64,000 nt of DNA from Okeania sp. SIO2B3 (GCF_010672525.1 NZ_JAAHGH010000024.1:22757-86756); one strand, 5' to 3'; shown: positions 45,195-55,034, counted from the first letter of the stretch. Program-made: numbers and translations. The notes: a model not told the origin generated them from the sequence alone.

Positions 45195-46373
45195 TTACTT
45201 CACACCGACAGCAAAAGGACCAAACCATTTGCGAATTTCCTCACTGGTAGCACCAAAAGGAGGTTTATCTTTTTGCTCCAGAATATGAGCAACCATTGCC
45301 GAAGTGCGCGAACAGAGGAATAGTCCTGTTCCATAGGGGGGTCTCATTCCCAGAGACAAAAATACAGCAGCACTAATGCTATCAATATTCGGATGAATTC
45401 CCCGTTTCTCTTTCAAAAACTCTGCCGTAATATCATAAATTTGAATAAAGTCCGATCGCATATCGATCTCTGATATAATTGACCGTAAACGAGGGTTTCT
45501 TGAATCTACCTTAAACATTGGGTGTCCAAAACCGTGGATCTTCTCCTTTTTAGCCAGGCGATCTTCCAATATCTCGATCGTTACTGCTTCTATATCTCCT
45601 GAACATTGTTTGTGAACGGCAGTAAAAAACTCCATTGCTTTTTCGCAAGCTCCAACATGGGACGGTCCTGCCGCTGTAAAACCTGCTGCGATCGCTTGGT
45701 GCATAGGAACTCTTGTACTGGTGGCAACCCTGGGCAACATAACTGAGGGAGCAAGAAACCCCCAACCAGCGTGCAAGCTAACCATAATATCGTTGAATAT
45801 TTTTCTCTCAGTTGAGTTGCTAAAATTTCTGTTAGTACAAAGCGTAAATATAGATTCAATATAGTCTTTCCCCTCAGTCAAAACTCTTTTCCCATCAATT
45901 TTTTGGTAGTCAAAAAATTTTTCCTTATTTTCTTGAACCCACTGGATACTTTCGAGAGCAATAACCATTAAAGAAGGAATTAGACCGACATAATATAGCC
46001 CAATTTGATTGTTTCGATCCAATCCTATTGCCTCCAAGTCAACGAGCGCGATCGTCTGTTCAAATGATTTCGTTTTGTCAACCATTAACCCTGCAATAAT
46101 TGCCTGAGAATAGGTTGCACCCGAAGCGACTACAGTTTTAATCACTTCTATAGCTGTATCCTCATCTGTTAAAGAAGATAGCGCACTGGTAAGATAGCGA
46201 TCGAGAAGTTGTTCTTGGGATGGAGTCGCCTCTTTGCCCATCAATAAGTGATAAATAGCCCCAGTAAATGTCAAATTACCAATTAAATCGTTCAGGTTCC
46301 TATTCCGAACGTATAGTTCCTCTGGATTAAGGGTAGGTCCGTCTATATCTGTACCGTGATATCGATATTCCAT
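45195..46373 (-). CDS. Citrate synthase-family protein
   Basis: 392 residues, no N-terminal NADH-binding domain. Catalytic residues are present: His201 (SLHAGWGFLAPS), His284 (IHGFGHPMFK) and Asp331 (HPNIDSISAAVF). The segments MHQAIAAGFTAAGPSHVGACEKAMEF and RPPYGTGLFLCSRTSAMVAHILEQ fit the family, but overall it differs from the housekeeping GltA and is nearer to small-citrate-synthase or citryl-CoA-lyase-like forms. It condenses acetyl-CoA or a relative with a keto acid, or does the reverse. Given its partners (a TauD-like dioxygenase and an exporter) a role in making a citrate-like metabolite is plausible, as inference. Confidence 0.9.
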   Translation of the reverse strand: MEYRYHGTDIDGPTLNPEELYVRNRNLNDLIGNLTFTGAIYHLLMGKEATPSQEQLLDRYLTSALSSLTDEDTAIEVIKTVVASGATYSQAIIAGLMVDKTKSFEQTIALVDLEAIGLDRNNQIGLYYVGLIPSLMVIALESIQWVQENKEKFFDYQKIDGKRVLTEGKDYIESIFTLCTNRNFSNSTERKIFNDIMVSLHAGWGFLAPSVMLPRVATSTRVPMHQAIAAGFTAAGPSHVGACEKAMEFFTAVHKQCSGDIEAVTIEILEDRLAKKEKIHGFGHPMFKVDSRNPRLRSIISEIDMRSDFIQIYDITAEFLKEKRGIHPNIDSISAAVFLSLGMRPPYGTGLFLCSRTSAMVAHILEQKDKPPFGATSEEIRKWFGPFAVGVK

Positions 46374-46667
46374 CTTAGAATACTTCCTTCTAATTGAGTT
46401 TAGGACTTACGCAGAAACCCGGTTTATCGACAAAATTTCGTGATTTGAACAACAAAAGTTATAGCAATAAACCCGGTTTTTTGTTTAGCTGCTTCAGCAA
46501 CAAAGCCATTAATAATTACCACTTCTTAAAAGAAGGGGATTGACACTTAAGGAAAATTTCAAAGCAATTAACAATTAATAATTATCTAGACCAGAGCATT
46601 CATATATAACAGATATCTTACTAGCTTTATGTTTTTCAATTAATTATTAATTATTAATTATTAATTA
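46374..46667. repeat. Spacer with family A-like ends
   Basis: 294 bases between the dioxygenase and citrate-synthase genes: a TAGGACTTACGCAGAAACCCGG word at 46401, and a family A remnant at 46505-46676 with ATTAATAATTACC, CTTCTTAAAAGAAGGGG and a TAATTATTAATTATTAATTA end. The insertion probably split a former operon. Confidence 0.6.
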
Positions 46668-47504
46668 TTAATTATACGGCTTGTCACCAGCCAATGTAAC
46701 ACGATGCATGATACGTTTGAACCCTTGATAGTCATTCACCGGATTATGCTGAGTGCAGCGATTATCCCAGAAGGCGAGGGAACCACGCTGCCAGCGAAAG
46801 CGGCAGGTGAACTCCGGTCTGACTTGATGCTCGAAGAGATAGTCTAGCAGAGGTCGGCTTTCGGGCACCGTCCACCCCTGAAAGTGCTTTGTATGGTTAA
46901 TGTTGACGTAAAGCCCCTTCCTCCCAGTCTCTGGGTGCGTGCGCACGACTGGATGGACACCGACTATCACCTCCTGCTCTAGACTAGCATTACTTAGAAA
47001 AGCGTGGGCTTTCGACGAGGTATTGATGCCTACGAGTCCTTCCAGGGTCTCCTTCAGACCTTCCGAGAGGGTCTCGTAAGCCATATACTGGTTGGCGAAA
47101 AGAGTATCGCCACCGTATGGCGGAATCTCAACAGCGTAGAGGATACTCCCCATCGGTGGACGCTCTAGATAGGTAGTATCGGAATGCCACATACCCCCAA
47201 AGTTCGCCCGCTCATGCTCCAACTTCACTACCGGTGTGATCTGCGGACATTCAGGCAATCCCTGAAGCAGCGGGTACTCCATTACCTTACCAAACTTCTG
47301 TGCGAAGGCCAGCTGTTGGTGAGGGGTGAGTTCTTGATGAGTGAAAAAGATCGCTAAGTGATCGAGAAAGGCAAGGCGAATCTCCTCAACGACTTCACTT
47401 TTGAGGGGTTCTGCCAGATTTACCCCTTGGATTTCAGCCCCAATTGCACCTGCGATCGGATGCACTTTAATGTAGCTATAGTTGCGGTGTACCGCGTTGT
47501 CCAT
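46668..47504 (-). CDS. TauD/TfdA-family Fe(II)/2-oxoglutarate dioxygenase
   Basis: 278 residues, family length. The iron ligands are His107 and Asp109 (MWHSDTTY) and His253 (CTQHNPVNDY), with Arg264 in GFKRIMHRVTL for 2-oxoglutarate. HPVVRTHPETGRKGLYVN is the typical TauD strand. It uses O2 and 2-oxoglutarate to hydroxylate or release sulfite from an organic substrate; taurine is one option but the substrate cannot be read. AAAGGGGAAATA precedes the ATG. Two counted lines inside the gene are 53-55% G+C, against well under 40% around, suggesting transfer. It precedes the citrate-synthase and exporter genes on the same strand. Confidence 0.93.
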   Translation of the reverse strand: MDNAVHRNYSYIKVHPIAGAIGAEIQGVNLAEPLKSEVVEEIRLAFLDHLAIFFTHQELTPHQQLAFAQKFGKVMEYPLLQGLPECPQITPVVKLEHERANFGGMWHSDTTYLERPPMGSILYAVEIPPYGGDTLFANQYMAYETLSEGLKETLEGLVGINTSSKAHAFLSNASLEQEVIVGVHPVVRTHPETGRKGLYVNINHTKHFQGWTVPESRPLLDYLFEHQVRPEFTCRFRWQRGSLAFWDNRCTQHNPVNDYQGFKRIMHRVTLAGDKPYN

Positions 47505-47592
47505 TATTTCCCCTTTTGCATAAATTTTGCTTTTTCTACTTAAGAATAAAAATTAAATAAGACAGCAAATAAGCCTTGTAGAGAAAAAATTG

Positions 47593-47618
47593 TAGGGAGA
47601 TTCCATGAAACCTCCCTA
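47593..47618 (-). terminator. Rho-independent terminator of dxs
   Basis: On the minus strand TTAGGGAG and CTCCCTAC form a 7-bp stem with a 12-base loop, followed by AATTTTTTCTC. It is 48 bases after the dxs stop. Confidence 0.75.
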
Positions 47619-47665
47619 AGTTAACTTTTCACCAGAAGTCTATTTAAAAACTTCCAACAACTCTA

Positions 47666-49573
47666 TTAAACGTTAACAGTGGATAACTTCGACTTAAAAC
47701 TCTGCAAAATACGTTCTGCCATCTGAGAAGGAGTCAAACCCAAATCAGCTTTCGACTCATCAGGTTTAGCATGATCCACCAACTTATCTGGTACACCCAA
47801 ACGTAACACAGGTGCAAGCACATTATTATCCATCAAAGCTTCGGTAACCGCACAACCAAAACCACCCATCAAACAGCCTTCTTCCATAGTCACAACTTTT
47901 CCAATACGTTGTGCCAAAGGCAAAATTAATTCTGTATCCAAAGGCTTAACAAAACGAGCATTTACCACTGTAGCTGCAATACCATGTTCGCTGAGAATTT
48001 CCGCAGTTTGCATAGCTGGATGTACCATTGAACCATAGCCCAATATCAAAACATCATCACCATTCCGCAGAATTTCACCTTTTCCGATAGGAACAGCTTC
48101 CCAACCTTCTTCCATTAATGGCACACCATAACCATTACCACGAGGATATCGCATGGCAATAGGACCATCTGTATACTCAATCCCAGTCACCACCATCCGT
48201 TGTAACTCACCCTCATCTTTAGGTGCCATGATTACCATATTCGGGATACAACGTAAATAGGCAATATCATACATTCCCTGGTGAGTAGGGCCATCAGCTC
48301 CCACAATTCCAGCGCGGTCTAAACAGAAGAAAACAGGTAACTTCTGAATACAGACATCATGGATAATCTGGTCATAAGCTCGTTGCAAGAAAGTCGAGTA
48401 AATACCCGCCACAGGTCGCATCCCTTCGCAAGCTAATCCCGCAGCTAGAGTCACAGCGTGTTGTTCTGCAATACCAACATCAATATATTGTTTTGGCAAC
48501 TTAGCATGAAGTTTATCTAAACCCGTGCCAGTTGCCATTGCAGCAGTAATGCCAATAATTTTAGGATTATTTTCGGCAAGTTTAACCAAGGTATGGGCAA
48601 AAACTTTAGAATACCCAGGAGGCTTAGGTTTATTTGCTGGTTTAGCTTTTCCAGTAGCTAGATTAAAAGGATTTTGAGCATGATACCCAACTTGATCTTC
48701 TTCCGCAACTGTGTACCCTTTACCTTTAGTTGTGGAAACATGAACTAATACAGGTCCAGGAATTTCGTGAGCTTGCTTGAAAGTTGTAATTAGTTCTTCT
48801 AAGTTATGTCCATCAACAGGACCAATATAAGTGAAGCCCAATTCTTCAATAACTGCTCCCACTTTTGATACTGCCAAACGCTTCATCCCTTCTTTGAGCC
48901 TTTCCATTTCTGGTGTAAAGGTTTCACCTACAAAGGGAATATGTTTGAATTGTTCTTCTAAGTTATCTTTAAGAAACTGGATTGGTGGAGAGAGGCGCAT
49001 TTTGTTAAGATAGCGAGAAATAGCTCCCACATTAGGAGAGATGGACATCTCATTATCATTTAGCACTACCAGCATATTAGTTTTAGGTAAGTGACCTGCA
49101 TGGTTAATAGCTTCTAGGGCCATACCACCAGTTAGAGCGCCATCACCAATAATCGCTGCTACCTTAAAATTCTCTCCTTTCATATCTCTAGCTAAGGCCA
49201 TTCCTAAAGCAGCAGAGATACTTGTAGAAGCATGACCCGCACCAAAATGGTCGAATTTGCTTTCACAACGTTTTAGATAACCTGCCACCCCATCTTTTTG
49301 TCGCAAGGTATGGAAATTGTGATATCGACCTGTGATAATTTTGTGGGGATAAGCTTGGTGGCCCACATCCCATAGGACTTTATCCCGATCGAGATCGAGA
49401 GTTTGGTAGAGACCCAGGGTCAGTTCTACTACTCCTAATCCCGGGCCTAGATGTCCTCCACTTGTAGCAACGGTTTCTAGATGTTTTTCTCTTATCTGTC
49501 TAGCAATTTCTTCTAATTGACTAATTGAAAGACCGTGCAACTGGTTAGGATGAGAAATTTCGCTCAGATGCAT
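47666..49573 (-). CDS. dxs: 1-deoxy-D-xylulose-5-phosphate synthase
   Basis: First enzyme of the MEP isoprenoid pathway: joins pyruvate and glyceraldehyde 3-phosphate with thiamine diphosphate. 635 residues, the usual length. ThDP-binding [18 protein letters not shown] and [11 protein letters not shown], the active-site [18 protein letters not shown], the transketolase pyrimidine domain [20 protein letters not shown] and [15 protein letters not shown]. It begins at [16 protein letters not shown]. It supplies carotenoid, chlorophyll and quinone precursors. The gene is single, ahead of its own terminator, and follows the tnpB on the same strand by 80 bases. Confidence 0.97.
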   Translation of the reverse strand: MHLSEISHPNQLHGLSISQLEEIARQIREKHLETVATSGGHLGPGLGVVELTLGLYQTLDLDRDKVLWDVGHQAYPHKIITGRYHNFHTLRQKDGVAGYLKRCESKFDHFGAGHASTSISAALGMALARDMKGENFKVAAIIGDGALTGGMALEAINHAGHLPKTNMLVVLNDNEMSISPNVGAISRYLNKMRLSPPIQFLKDNLEEQFKHIPFVGETFTPEMERLKEGMKRLAVSKVGAVIEELGFTYIGPVDGHNLEELITTFKQAHEIPGPVLVHVSTTKGKGYTVAEEDQVGYHAQNPFNLATGKAKPANKPKPPGYSKVFAHTLVKLAENNPKIIGITAAMATGTGLDKLHAKLPKQYIDVGIAEQHAVTLAAGLACEGMRPVAGIYSTFLQRAYDQIIHDVCIQKLPVFFCLDRAGIVGADGPTHQGMYDIAYLRCIPNMVIMAPKDEGELQRMVVTGIEYTDGPIAMRYPRGNGYGVPLMEEGWEAVPIGKGEILRNGDDVLILGYGSMVHPAMQTAEILSEHGIAATVVNARFVKPLDTELILPLAQRIGKVVTMEEGCLMGGFGCAVTEALMDNNVLAPVLRLGVPDKLVDHAKPDESKADLGLTPSQMAERILQSFKSKLSTVNV

Positions 49574-49653
49574 ACTTTAAATTTATTGAAGTTTTGTGTA
49601 GATTTACGATTTTTACTGGGCAATATTGACAAGTGAACTACCCGACGCTAACC

Positions 49654-50871
49654 CTAAACAGGTATAGCGAGGGTTTCTGACTTCACAGGGGAGTGCCTCA
49701 ACTTAGACTTGCGTCCTCGCATTGGTCTTACCTCCCCTCCATCAGCAGCAGTCCCAGTCCCTGAGACCGATAGCATTCTGATGCCTTCTGCTCTGATATT
49801 GATTGCAGCATTGCCATCTCGATCGTGACGAGTTCCGCAGCTAGGACAAGTCCATTCACGGACATCTAACGGCATCTCGTCAACTTGATAGTGACAATTA
49901 CAACAGAGTTTAGAACTGGGAAAGCATCTGTCAATCTCCACAAGCACTTTGCCTTCTTTGTCTAGCTTATATGCCACAAAATTAACAAATATTCCCCACC
50001 CTACATCAGATATTGCTTTAGCTAGTTTGTGGTTCCGCACCATGCCCTTAATATATAAACTTTCGACTACGATGACTTGGTTATCGTCAACCAGCTTTCT
50101 TGAAAGCTTATGTAAGTAGTCTTGACGGACATTACTAACTCGCTCGTGAACCCTAGCTACCAGTTTTCTGGCTTTATCCCTGGAGTTACTCCCCTTTTGT
50201 TTCCTGGCTAATTTGCCTTGCTTTCTTGCTAGATTTCGTTTATGTCTGGCTAAGTGCTTGGGGTTATTATATTTGGATGTTTTGACCCCATCATGCACAA
50301 TAGCGAAATCCTTTAGACCCAAGTCAATTCCTGCTACTTTCCCCTCATTACTTGGTGATGGCTTGTCACCTTCTTGCTCACTCAACACCGAAGCATGATA
50401 CCTTCCTGATGGAGTCATGCTGATGGTCACTGTTTTGATTGTCCCTATGATTGGTCGATGCAACTTAGCTTTGACAAGACCTACAGCTCCTGGGAATTTC
50501 AGGCAATTGCCAACAACTTCGACTTTCTGAGGGTATTGAATAGATTGGCGATTTTTCTTGCACTTGAATCTCGGATATTCAGCTCTACCTTCAAAAAAGT
50601 TCTTATAAGCAGTTACCAAATTGAGAGTTGTAGTTTGAAGTACCTGAGAATAACATTCAGACAGCCATTCAGTCTCTTTGTCCTTTTTGAGTTTTGGGAG
50701 GCGCTTATTCAATGCGTTCCTTGTCAAACCTTTTCCCGTTGCTTTGTAAGTATCAATGCACATATTAAGTGCATAATTCCACCACCAACGAGCGCAACCA
50801 AAGTGTTGTAGCAATATCTCTTGTTGTTCAGTTGTTGGATAGAGCCTGACTTTAACTGCTTGATATTGCAT
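49654..50871 (-). CDS. tnpB: TnpB, RNA-guided nuclease of an IS200/IS605-type element
   Basis: 405 residues, intact. N-terminal MQYQAVKVRLYPTTEQQEILLQHFGCARWWWNYAL, helical core, RuvC motifs AGIDLGLKDFA (Asp), VVESLYIKGM (Glu) and HDRDGNAAI (Asp), zinc ribbon CCNCH/CPSCG. TnpB cuts DNA guided by the RNA from the element's right end and helps keep the transposon in place. There is no tnpA; such single-gene elements are common in cyanobacteria and may rely on a TnpA elsewhere. The right end is near 49625 and a left-end hairpin at 50887-50914. Unlike the two other tnpB copies in the window it is free of embedded repeats. Confidence 0.95.
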   Translation of the reverse strand: MQYQAVKVRLYPTTEQQEILLQHFGCARWWWNYALNMCIDTYKATGKGLTRNALNKRLPKLKKDKETEWLSECYSQVLQTTTLNLVTAYKNFFEGRAEYPRFKCKKNRQSIQYPQKVEVVGNCLKFPGAVGLVKAKLHRPIIGTIKTVTISMTPSGRYHASVLSEQEGDKPSPSNEGKVAGIDLGLKDFAIVHDGVKTSKYNNPKHLARHKRNLARKQGKLARKQKGSNSRDKARKLVARVHERVSNVRQDYLHKLSRKLVDDNQVIVVESLYIKGMVRNHKLAKAISDVGWGIFVNFVAYKLDKEGKVLVEIDRCFPSSKLCCNCHYQVDEMPLDVREWTCPSCGTRHDRDGNAAINIRAEGIRMLSVSGTGTAADGGEVRPMRGRKSKLRHSPVKSETLAIPV

Positions 50872-50886
50872 TGATCTTACCTCCGG

Positions 50887-50914
50887 TTATCATAATATGT
50901 TATTACTGATAACA
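50887..50914. mobile_element. Putative left-end hairpin of the tnpB element
   Basis: GTTATCA ... TGATAAC, 7-bp arms around a 14-base loop, 16 bases outside the tnpB start. IS200/IS605 ends are recognised as such subterminal hairpins. Confidence 0.5.
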
Positions 50915-51009
50915 CGTCAAGAAGTTGGCTAATTTTACCCAGGTTGAGCGGATCTAATTAGCTTGGGGGAGTCCATGTATCCCGACGTTGACATTTCATT
51001 TAGAACGCG

Positions 51010-51120
51010 GGACTTATTAAAATAATTGGGTCGCGCCAACCCGCCGGGAAATGGCGAAATGTTTTTGGAGGCTTTCTCAAATCTCCGTTACAAAAACAAC
51101 TTGTGACTTGTGACTTCGTT
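51010..51120 (-). repeat. Two-copy element D, copy 1
   Basis: Holds AAATAATTGGGTCGCGCC, TTTTTGGAGGCTTTCTCAAA, TCTCCGTTACAAAAACAA and ACTTGTGACTTCGTT. Its reverse complement matches 54898-55018. Confidence 0.8.
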
Positions 51121-51189
51121 AACACTCCCCTAAACCCCTACAATAGTTAATTTTTTACCGAAAAATTGGGTTTAAAGCCTCCCCCTGTT

Positions 51190-51600
51190 AGGGGGACGCA
51201 TGTGTTATACTTATACAAGTGGCAAAGGTATTCAACCACTCTAAAAACCTAGCTACTAATCGTAGCAAACTAGCACCTTGAAAACTAAAGTTATGGGGCG
51301 CATGCACAGTAATGCTTGTGCTTAGGAATTGCTTTAAGCACCAAGTACCAGAGAACCAAAGTCTTTTAAGGTTTGAAATGTACCGTAGGGCATACGGGAA
51401 CAGGCTCTTGATAGCGCAGCTCCTCTGAAAGAGGCAATAGAGCAAACGCGCAGGCGTGAGAACCATCTCTGGCTGAGGTATCGCTTGCGTATCTGATTTA
51501 AGTGGACTCATTGTTGGCATAGCCTTGCGGAGCGCAAACCAAGAATCCTGGTTTCAGGAGAATCTCCGTGCCTTTAGGCCGGAGAGTATGTCAACTTGTA
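51190..51600 (+). mobile_element. Orphan right end of a TnpB transposon (omega-RNA-like)
   Basis: Plus-strand order: TGCTTTAAGCACC, GCATACGGGAACAGGCTC, GATAGCGCAGCTCCTCTGAAAG, AGGTATCGCTTGCGTATCTG, then a hairpin CTCCGTGCCTTTAGGCCGGAG (51564-51584) and GTATGTCAA. This is the usual right end with the guide-RNA scaffold. No tnpB is attached. The GCGCAGCTCCTCTG hairpin is shared with 10872-11160. The short minus-strand frame over this stretch is not a gene. Confidence 0.7.
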
Positions 51601-51700
51601 ATAATCAGCCTTTGTGGGTGGGGCTACATATATAGCCACTAAACTCAACAACTTAATCACTATAGCGATTTACCGGTTGAGCCAATGGTTAAGTTATGTT

Positions 51701-52579
51701 TCACCCTTGTGCCTCTATTTCTACTTTTGATGAATTATCATCAATGACTGAAGTTAATGATGGTACAGGCATATTTTTCATTTCCCATACTTTAATTAGT
51801 ATGAGATATTCGTAGAAAGCTTGCAAGGTACACCAAGCCAATCCTGCTTGGCCATCAAGAAATCCTTTCAGAAAAATATACATATATATGAAGCGAATTA
51901 CTGGCCTAAAGGGTAAACGTAAGGAAAAATCTTTGAGGGCACGTCTTCTGTCTACTTCTGAAGCTCCAAAAAATAGATTTTTCCAAGATATGTTTCCTGT
52001 TTCTAGTTGTTTAACTGTTTCTGCTGCTTCATCTGTAGAATAGCGATTGTGCTTTTCTATCCACCGAGAAATTCCTTTGCTGCAGGTATAGTGGGGATAA
52101 GTTTCTTGCAAAAAACTTGTTGGACCTTCACAAACTTCTCTTTCTGTGTGACCATAATCGCTAAACCATACTTTGTCTTTACGAAATAGGCGCATCTGGT
52201 AGCGAGGATATTGTGTGCTGTGGCGAATCCAAGTTCCCATAAATAAAACCCGCTCCGCAACATAATACCCAATATATTCTTGACTTTTTATTACTTCTAG
52301 GCATTCGTTGAATAATTCCGGGGTCATTCGTTCATCTGCTTCTAGGATATAGACCCATTCGTATTTTGTAGTAACTTCTTGTAGCATCCATGTTCGTTGT
52401 TTTCCATGGCTTTCAAATTTATGTGGAACTATTCGTACATCATAAGATTTTGCTATCTCTACAGTCTGATCGCTACTTAAGGAGTCTATTATTATTATGT
52501 CATCTGACAACATTGCTGACTCAATACAAGCCGCGATATCTATCTCTTCGTTATAAGTCAGTATATAAATTGAGAACAT
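51701..52579 (-). CDS. Family 2 glycosyltransferase (WaaE/KdtX-like)
   Basis: 292 residues. FSIYILTYNEEIDIAACIESAMLSDDIIIIDSLSSDQTVEIA at the N-terminus and the metal motif ILEADERMTPEL are those of the LPS-core type of GT2. The middle has the charged block GYYVAERVLFMGTWIRHSTQYPRYQMRLFRKDKVWFSDYGHTE and the end a hydrophobic segment (PFRPVIRFIYMYIFLKGFLDG) that would lie at the membrane surface. It adds a sugar to a lipid-linked or polysaccharide acceptor. It lies close to hpsJ, so a role in surface or hormogonium polysaccharide is possible. Confidence 0.9.
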   Translation of the reverse strand: MFSIYILTYNEEIDIAACIESAMLSDDIIIIDSLSSDQTVEIAKSYDVRIVPHKFESHGKQRTWMLQEVTTKYEWVYILEADERMTPELFNECLEVIKSQEYIGYYVAERVLFMGTWIRHSTQYPRYQMRLFRKDKVWFSDYGHTEREVCEGPTSFLQETYPHYTCSKGISRWIEKHNRYSTDEAAETVKQLETGNISWKNLFFGASEVDRRRALKDFSLRLPFRPVIRFIYMYIFLKGFLDGQAGLAWCTLQAFYEYLILIKVWEMKNMPVPSLTSVIDDNSSKVEIEAQG

Positions 52580-52793
52580 TCGGTAAATTTTAGTAACTGC
52601 TCTTTATTATCAAGCTCGTAAATGTGGATCTGAAATTACTATATTCTAAAGATAGGGCATTGAGCATTGCGATCGAGAATAAACTTAAATTATTACTGGT
52701 AAAAATTAGCTCTTACTGCCCTGCCTAATTATTTAAAGTTTTTATCTCTAAAATACTGTAAATACTGTGAGACATTATTGTGGGATCAATTAA

Positions 52794-53627
52794 CTATCTA
52801 GCGGGATTTTGGCGACGCCCTTTACCTTTAATAATTCCCATATTTTTTAAACCTGTCCAACCAATCATAATGTAGCCTATTGCTAAAAGTAAACTGCTTA
52901 AACCTGTTCTGAGACTTGATTTAAAAGAATTTGTGTTAGCTTGTTCTTCTAATTCTTGCTTGCGAGTACGAATTCTAGTTAAAAGTTGAGTCGGTAATTG
53001 TTGTGCCTGACGATTGAGAAATTCATCTATAACTTGAGGATTGTCTTTTGATTGTTCTAACAAGCTTTTCACTTGAGCTGATAATTGTTCATTTTCTAAT
53101 GCTTCATTCAGCCTAGTTTCATCTCCTAACAAAGTACTAAATTGATTCTTTAATTGACTTTGCCTTTGTTGTATCTGATTTTGAAATTCGCTAGTACTGA
53201 CACGAGCTTCTAATTGTGTTTCAGCTTGACTTGCTTGCTGATTTATTCGTTCAATGGCCTCTGCCCGAGCTAGGCGAGTATTATTTAAATGTAGAGGAAA
53301 TAGTAGCAGATATATTAGTCCTAATAAGCTCGCTAGTAAAAGTCCCCAAAATCTCAAATCTAATATAGAGGATGTGGAGTTATCTTGAAGGCCAGAATTA
53401 CTGCTTACCCAATAGCCTGTAAATAATAAGGCCATCCCTACCATAGGAATAATTCCTCGATCAACTAACTGTGTCACTAGACCAATTTGCCATGCTCTAC
53501 TACTTATATTGAAAGGAATTGACAATACTACAAAGTCAAGTAGAGAGGACAAAATCATAATTATCCCTACTATTGTAAGAGTCCTAGCAGCTATGGAGGA
53601 ATATTGACGAATGTTTGTTGCTTTCAT
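52794..53627 (-). CDS. hpsJ: HpsJ family protein
   Basis: 277 residues with hydrophobic segments near 13-40, 50-70, 90-110 and 240-265 and a long, Gln/Glu-rich coiled coil between the third and last (RLARAEAIERINQQASQAETQLEARVSTSEFQNQIQQRQSQLKNQFS is cut here by description only: residues about 118-235). This topology is that of HpsJ, a membrane protein linked to hormogonium polysaccharide secretion and gliding in filamentous cyanobacteria. It lies next to a glycosyltransferase on the same strand, 215 bases apart. Naming rests on topology and remembered family features, not on a search. Confidence 0.75.
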   Translation of the reverse strand: MKATNIRQYSSIAARTLTIVGIIMILSSLLDFVVLSIPFNISSRAWQIGLVTQLVDRGIIPMVGMALLFTGYWVSSNSGLQDNSTSSILDLRFWGLLLASLLGLIYLLLFPLHLNNTRLARAEAIERINQQASQAETQLEARVSTSEFQNQIQQRQSQLKNQFSTLLGDETRLNEALENEQLSAQVKSLLEQSKDNPQVIDEFLNRQAQQLPTQLLTRIRTRKQELEEQANTNSFKSSLRTGLSSLLLAIGYIMIGWTGLKNMGIIKGKGRRQNPAR

Positions 53628-54191
53628 GGCATTTTACTAAGTTCTAAAATTGTCGTTCACTGGGTATAGCGGGTCTTAAATTCTGAGGATGCACTCTACT
53701 ACATTAATAGCTAAAATATATTGTAGCTATTAATGTAGCTATCTGTCTTTACTATTATCGCAGAGTTTACAAAGAATCTATCAGAATTTCTCTATAACTA
53801 CTATTTAGAAATTGATGGTACTGAGGTATATATTGTGTAATAATGGTTGATAAATAGGCCAAGTTACTACTATTCTTTACAAGACCCAATTTGGTTGCTT
53901 GACTAAGCTTATTTTAACAGTTTAATGTTTTGATATTCAAACCTATCATATTGACTTTTTTATACTAATGTTCAAATAAATTAGGTAAGATTTCGTATTA
54001 AGTTAAATAAAAATATCAAAAAAATTAATTGATTCAGTAATTGCTAAAAACTAGAAATAATGGTAAAAGTTACAATTAACACAAAGAAGACTAATGAAAA
54101 TCACAAATATCATATTAAAAGTAGAAGGTTAATGTAAAAATAAAGAAATAGAAAAAGATATTATTCTAGTATAAATGGGTAAACAAGGAGA
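53628..54191. other. Intergenic region, 564 bp
   Basis: No gene is seen. It is A+T-rich and mostly free of the repeat families; a TAGCTA(T)ATTA/ATATTGTAGCTATTAATGTAGCTA cluster lies near 53705-53740. It should hold the promoters of the divergent hpsJ and response-regulator genes. Confidence 0.5.
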
Positions 54192-54899
54192 ATGGAATCA
54201 GCAATGAACGATAACATTGAGAACAAGAAACAAATACTAATAGTAGATGATGAAGATAACTTAAGAATTCTATTAAAACGACATCTAGAATTACAAGGAT
54301 ATGAGGTAAAAGATGCAAATTCTGGTTTAGATGCACTATCAATATTAGAACAATTAAATCCGGATTTAATTGTTTCTGATATAATGATGCCGCAAATGGA
54401 TGGTTTGGAGTTTTGTCAACGTTTACGCTCTAGTAACTTGGGTCAATTAGTACCATTTATATTTCTATCGAGTAAAGGAGAGTTAGAAGACCGAATTGTG
54501 GGTTTATCTATGGGAGCAGATGATTATATAAATAAGCCATTTGAAATGCGAGAATTGGTAGCAAAAATTGAGGCTCAATTAGACCGTTCCCGTCGAGTTC
54601 ATCTAGAAATCAAAAAGCTGACTCAAAAGCATCTAACTCAAACAACAAAATCTCAGGAAGCTCCCGAACCACTACCTCTAACGCCAGCAGAAGAAAGAGT
54701 TTTTTGGGAAGTAGCTCAAGGTTTGACAAATAAACAGATCAGCGATCGCCTATTTATTAGTCCTCGAACTGTACAAACTCATTTGAGTAAAATAATGAGA
54801 AAGCTAAGTTTAGAAAATCGCTCCCAGTTGGTTCGTTATGCGTTTGAACATGGATATAAACCACCTACTGAAGAAAATGTCAATGAAGGTCAAGCTTAA
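54192..54899 (+). CDS. Response regulator with LuxR-type DNA-binding domain
   Basis: 235 residues. Receiver domain 12-130: ILIVDDEDNLRILL with the acidic pair, phosphoacceptor Asp in PDLIVSDIMMPQMDG, Ser/Thr switch FIFLSSKGE and the lysine in YINKPFEMREL. The effector domain at 165-228 is NarL/LuxR type (LTPAEERVFWEVAQGLTNKQISDRLFISPRTVQTHLSKIMRKL). It is a phosphorylation-controlled transcription factor; its partner kinase is not in the window. AAGGAG lies one base from the first ATG and 13 from the next (54204); the latter may be the true start. Two genes follow in the same direction. Confidence 0.93.
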   Translation: MESAMNDNIENKKQILIVDDEDNLRILLKRHLELQGYEVKDANSGLDALSILEQLNPDLIVSDIMMPQMDGLEFCQRLRSSNLGQLVPFIFLSSKGELEDRIVGLSMGADDYINKPFEMRELVAKIEAQLDRSRRVHLEIKKLTQKHLTQTTKSQEAPEPLPLTPAEERVFWEVAQGLTNKQISDRLFISPRTVQTHLSKIMRKLSLENRSQLVRYAFEHGYKPPTEENVNEGQA

Positions 54900-55018
54900 C
54901 GAAGTCAGAAGTCAGAAGTCAAAAGTCAGAAGTTATTTTTGTAACGGGGATTTGAGCAAGACTCCAAAAATATTTGGCCTTAAAAGGCGGGGTGGCGCGA
55001 CCCAATTATTTTGATAAA
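54898..55018 (+). repeat. Two-copy element D, copy 2
   Basis: Starts AACGAAGTCAGAAGTCAGAA, then TTTTTGTAACGGGGATTTGA, AAGACTCCAAAAATATTT and GGTGGCGCGACCCAATTATT. It is the inverted partner of 51010-51120 and overlaps the response-regulator stop codon by two bases. Confidence 0.8.
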
Positions 55019-55034
55019 AGATAAATATTAAAGA

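Noticed and set aside
51188..51520. 110-residue minus-strand protein
   Set aside because: It lies antisense to a recognisable TnpB right end and has no family-like composition.
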